Part shown: positions 7,068 to 7,625 of the stretch, piece by piece
How the letters are laid out: each line of letters starts with the position of its first letter
Position numbering within the stretch: position 1 is the stretch's first letter
Source: Gemmatimonadota bacterium
GTDB taxonomy: Bacteria > Gemmatimonadota > Gemmatimonadetes > Longimicrobiales > Gaopeijiaceae
DNA: 7,625 nt
Reading direction: 5' to 3'
Assembly (NCBI GenBank): GCA_016209995.1
Contig: JACQVC010000239.1
Location: forward strand, 1 to 7,625
Made by a program: the position numbers and the translations under genes
Notes under the pieces: model-generated
The model's database searches: none
What the model was told of the DNA's origin: nothing
The model's input: the letters and a program-made list of their open reading frames with translations, nothing else

Positions 7068-7583
7068 TCACCGCGCAGGCCGTCTGGCGCGACCTCCGCG
7101 GCCACCGGAAGCCCTCTCCTCGATCAGAGCCACGGCGTGCACGGCCAGTCCTTCGCCCGCACCGATCCAGCCGAGTCCTTCGTTGGTCTTGCCCTTGATG
7201 GAGATCTGAGCTGGATCGACCTGCAGCGCCGCGGCCAGACGCTCCCTCATGGCCTGGCCGTACGGTGCGATCCGCGGTGTCTCGCAGATCACCGTCACGT
7301 CGACGTTGACCACCTGGTATTGCCGCCGGGCGATCATGCCGACCACCTGCTCCAGGAGCGCAATCGAGTCGGCGTCCTTCCAGCGAGCGTCGTCGGGTGG
7401 GAAGTGCAGGCCGATGTCCCCGAATGCAGCCGCCCCGAGAAGCGCGTCGCTCACCGCATGAGCCACCGCATCGGCATCGGAATGCCCGCTCAGCCCGGGA
7501 GCCCCCGGTATGCGCACGCCACCCAGCACCAGGGGGCGCTGCGGATCGAACCGGTGGGAGTCGTATCCGTAGCCGACCCTCAT
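7068..7583 (-). CDS. ispF: 2-C-methyl-D-erythritol 2,4-cyclodiphosphate synthase
   Basis: Cyclises CDP-methylerythritol 2-phosphate to methylerythritol cyclodiphosphate with release of CMP, the fifth step of the MEP pathway to isoprenoids; a cytosolic homotrimer. The product is 171 aa. The metal ligands D8 and H10 (GYDSHRF) and H42 (AVAHAVSD) sit at the same numbers as in E. coli IspF. GHSDAD, FGDIGLHFP and the nucleotide-binding KTNEGLGWIGAGEG region (from K132) are all present. About a dozen basic, Gly/Arg-rich residues at the end exceed the usual length of 155-160. ATG 7583 is supported by alignment to the family; the ribosome site (GAGAG) is weak. The same frame stays open for 14 codons to the right edge with no start codon, so a fusion to an upstream domain, as in IspDF proteins, is not excluded. 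It is probably first or internal in an operon with dedA and xerD. Confidence 0.97.
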   Translation of the reverse strand: MRVGYGYDSHRFDPQRPLVLGGVRIPGAPGLSGHSDADAVAHAVSDALLGAAAFGDIGLHFPPDDARWKDADSIALLEQVVGMIARRQYQVVNVDVTVICETPRIAPYGQAMRERLAAALQVDPAQISIKGKTNEGLGWIGAGEGLAVHAVALIEERASGGRGGRARRPAR

Positions 7584-7625
7584 CGCGGTGACTCTCGCCA
7601 GTTGGCTCGGAAGATGTAACAGGTC
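7580..7625 (-). CDS. Possible 3' end of an upstream gene overlapping ispF by ATGA
   Basis: In the frame one base off from ispF, 14 codons run from the window edge (TCYIFRANWRESPR) to a TGA at 7582-7580, which overlaps the ispF ATG as ATGA, a common arrangement in operons. Too short to identify; chance is a fair alternative, because the ispF frame itself is also open to the edge. Confidence 0.2.
   Translation of the reverse strand, partial: TCYIFRANWRESPR

Noticed and set aside
7137..7619. 160-codon plus-strand open frame opposite ispF
   Set aside because: It is antisense to a clear IspF with all active-site residues; no family signature in the translation.

Overview
This window is GC-rich and tightly packed bacterial DNA with six protein-coding genes. 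All six are of types common in bacterial chromosomes. I see no rRNA or tRNA gene, CRISPR array, insertion sequence, phage gene or toxin-antitoxin pair. The GC richness, the exported S41 protease with a long C-terminal extension, the short exported M1 peptidase and the nitrilase-fused NadE would fit Gemmatimonadota or a related soil phylum. That is a guess from style, not from a marker gene.

Layout. (1) Positions 1-1720, minus strand: glutamine-dependent NAD+ synthetase (nadE), cut by the left edge just before its C-terminus. (2) Positions 1721-1884: a divergent intergenic region with a GC-rich hairpin and an AT-rich patch. (3) Positions 1885-3634, plus strand: an exported M1-family zinc metallopeptidase. 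Its signal peptide lies in one frame and its catalytic body in another, so the sequence carries an apparent one-base frameshift near 2005. (4) Positions 3749-5386, plus strand: an exported S41 carboxy-terminal processing protease with a PDZ domain. (5) Minus-strand cluster read from the right: ispF (7583-7068), a DedA-family membrane protein (7025-6321) and a XerD-type tyrosine recombinase (6316-5396). The xerD ribosome binding site lies in the last codons of dedA, so these two are almost certainly translated from one message. xerD converges on the S41 gene with only 9 bp between stop codons.

How the genes fit together. The two plus-strand genes both encode exported peptidases and probably work in the cell envelope. 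The minus-strand cluster mixes isoprenoid precursor synthesis (IspF), an envelope lipid-carrier-type membrane protein (DedA) and chromosome dimer resolution (XerD). IspF and DedA can be linked through undecaprenyl phosphate, but that link is inference.

The observations most worth checking are the frameshift in the M1 peptidase, an 11-bp perfect-stem inverted repeat inside the dedA tail 68 bp before the xerD start, and the small palindrome that holds both convergent stop codons. I did not find evidence for a previously undescribed system.
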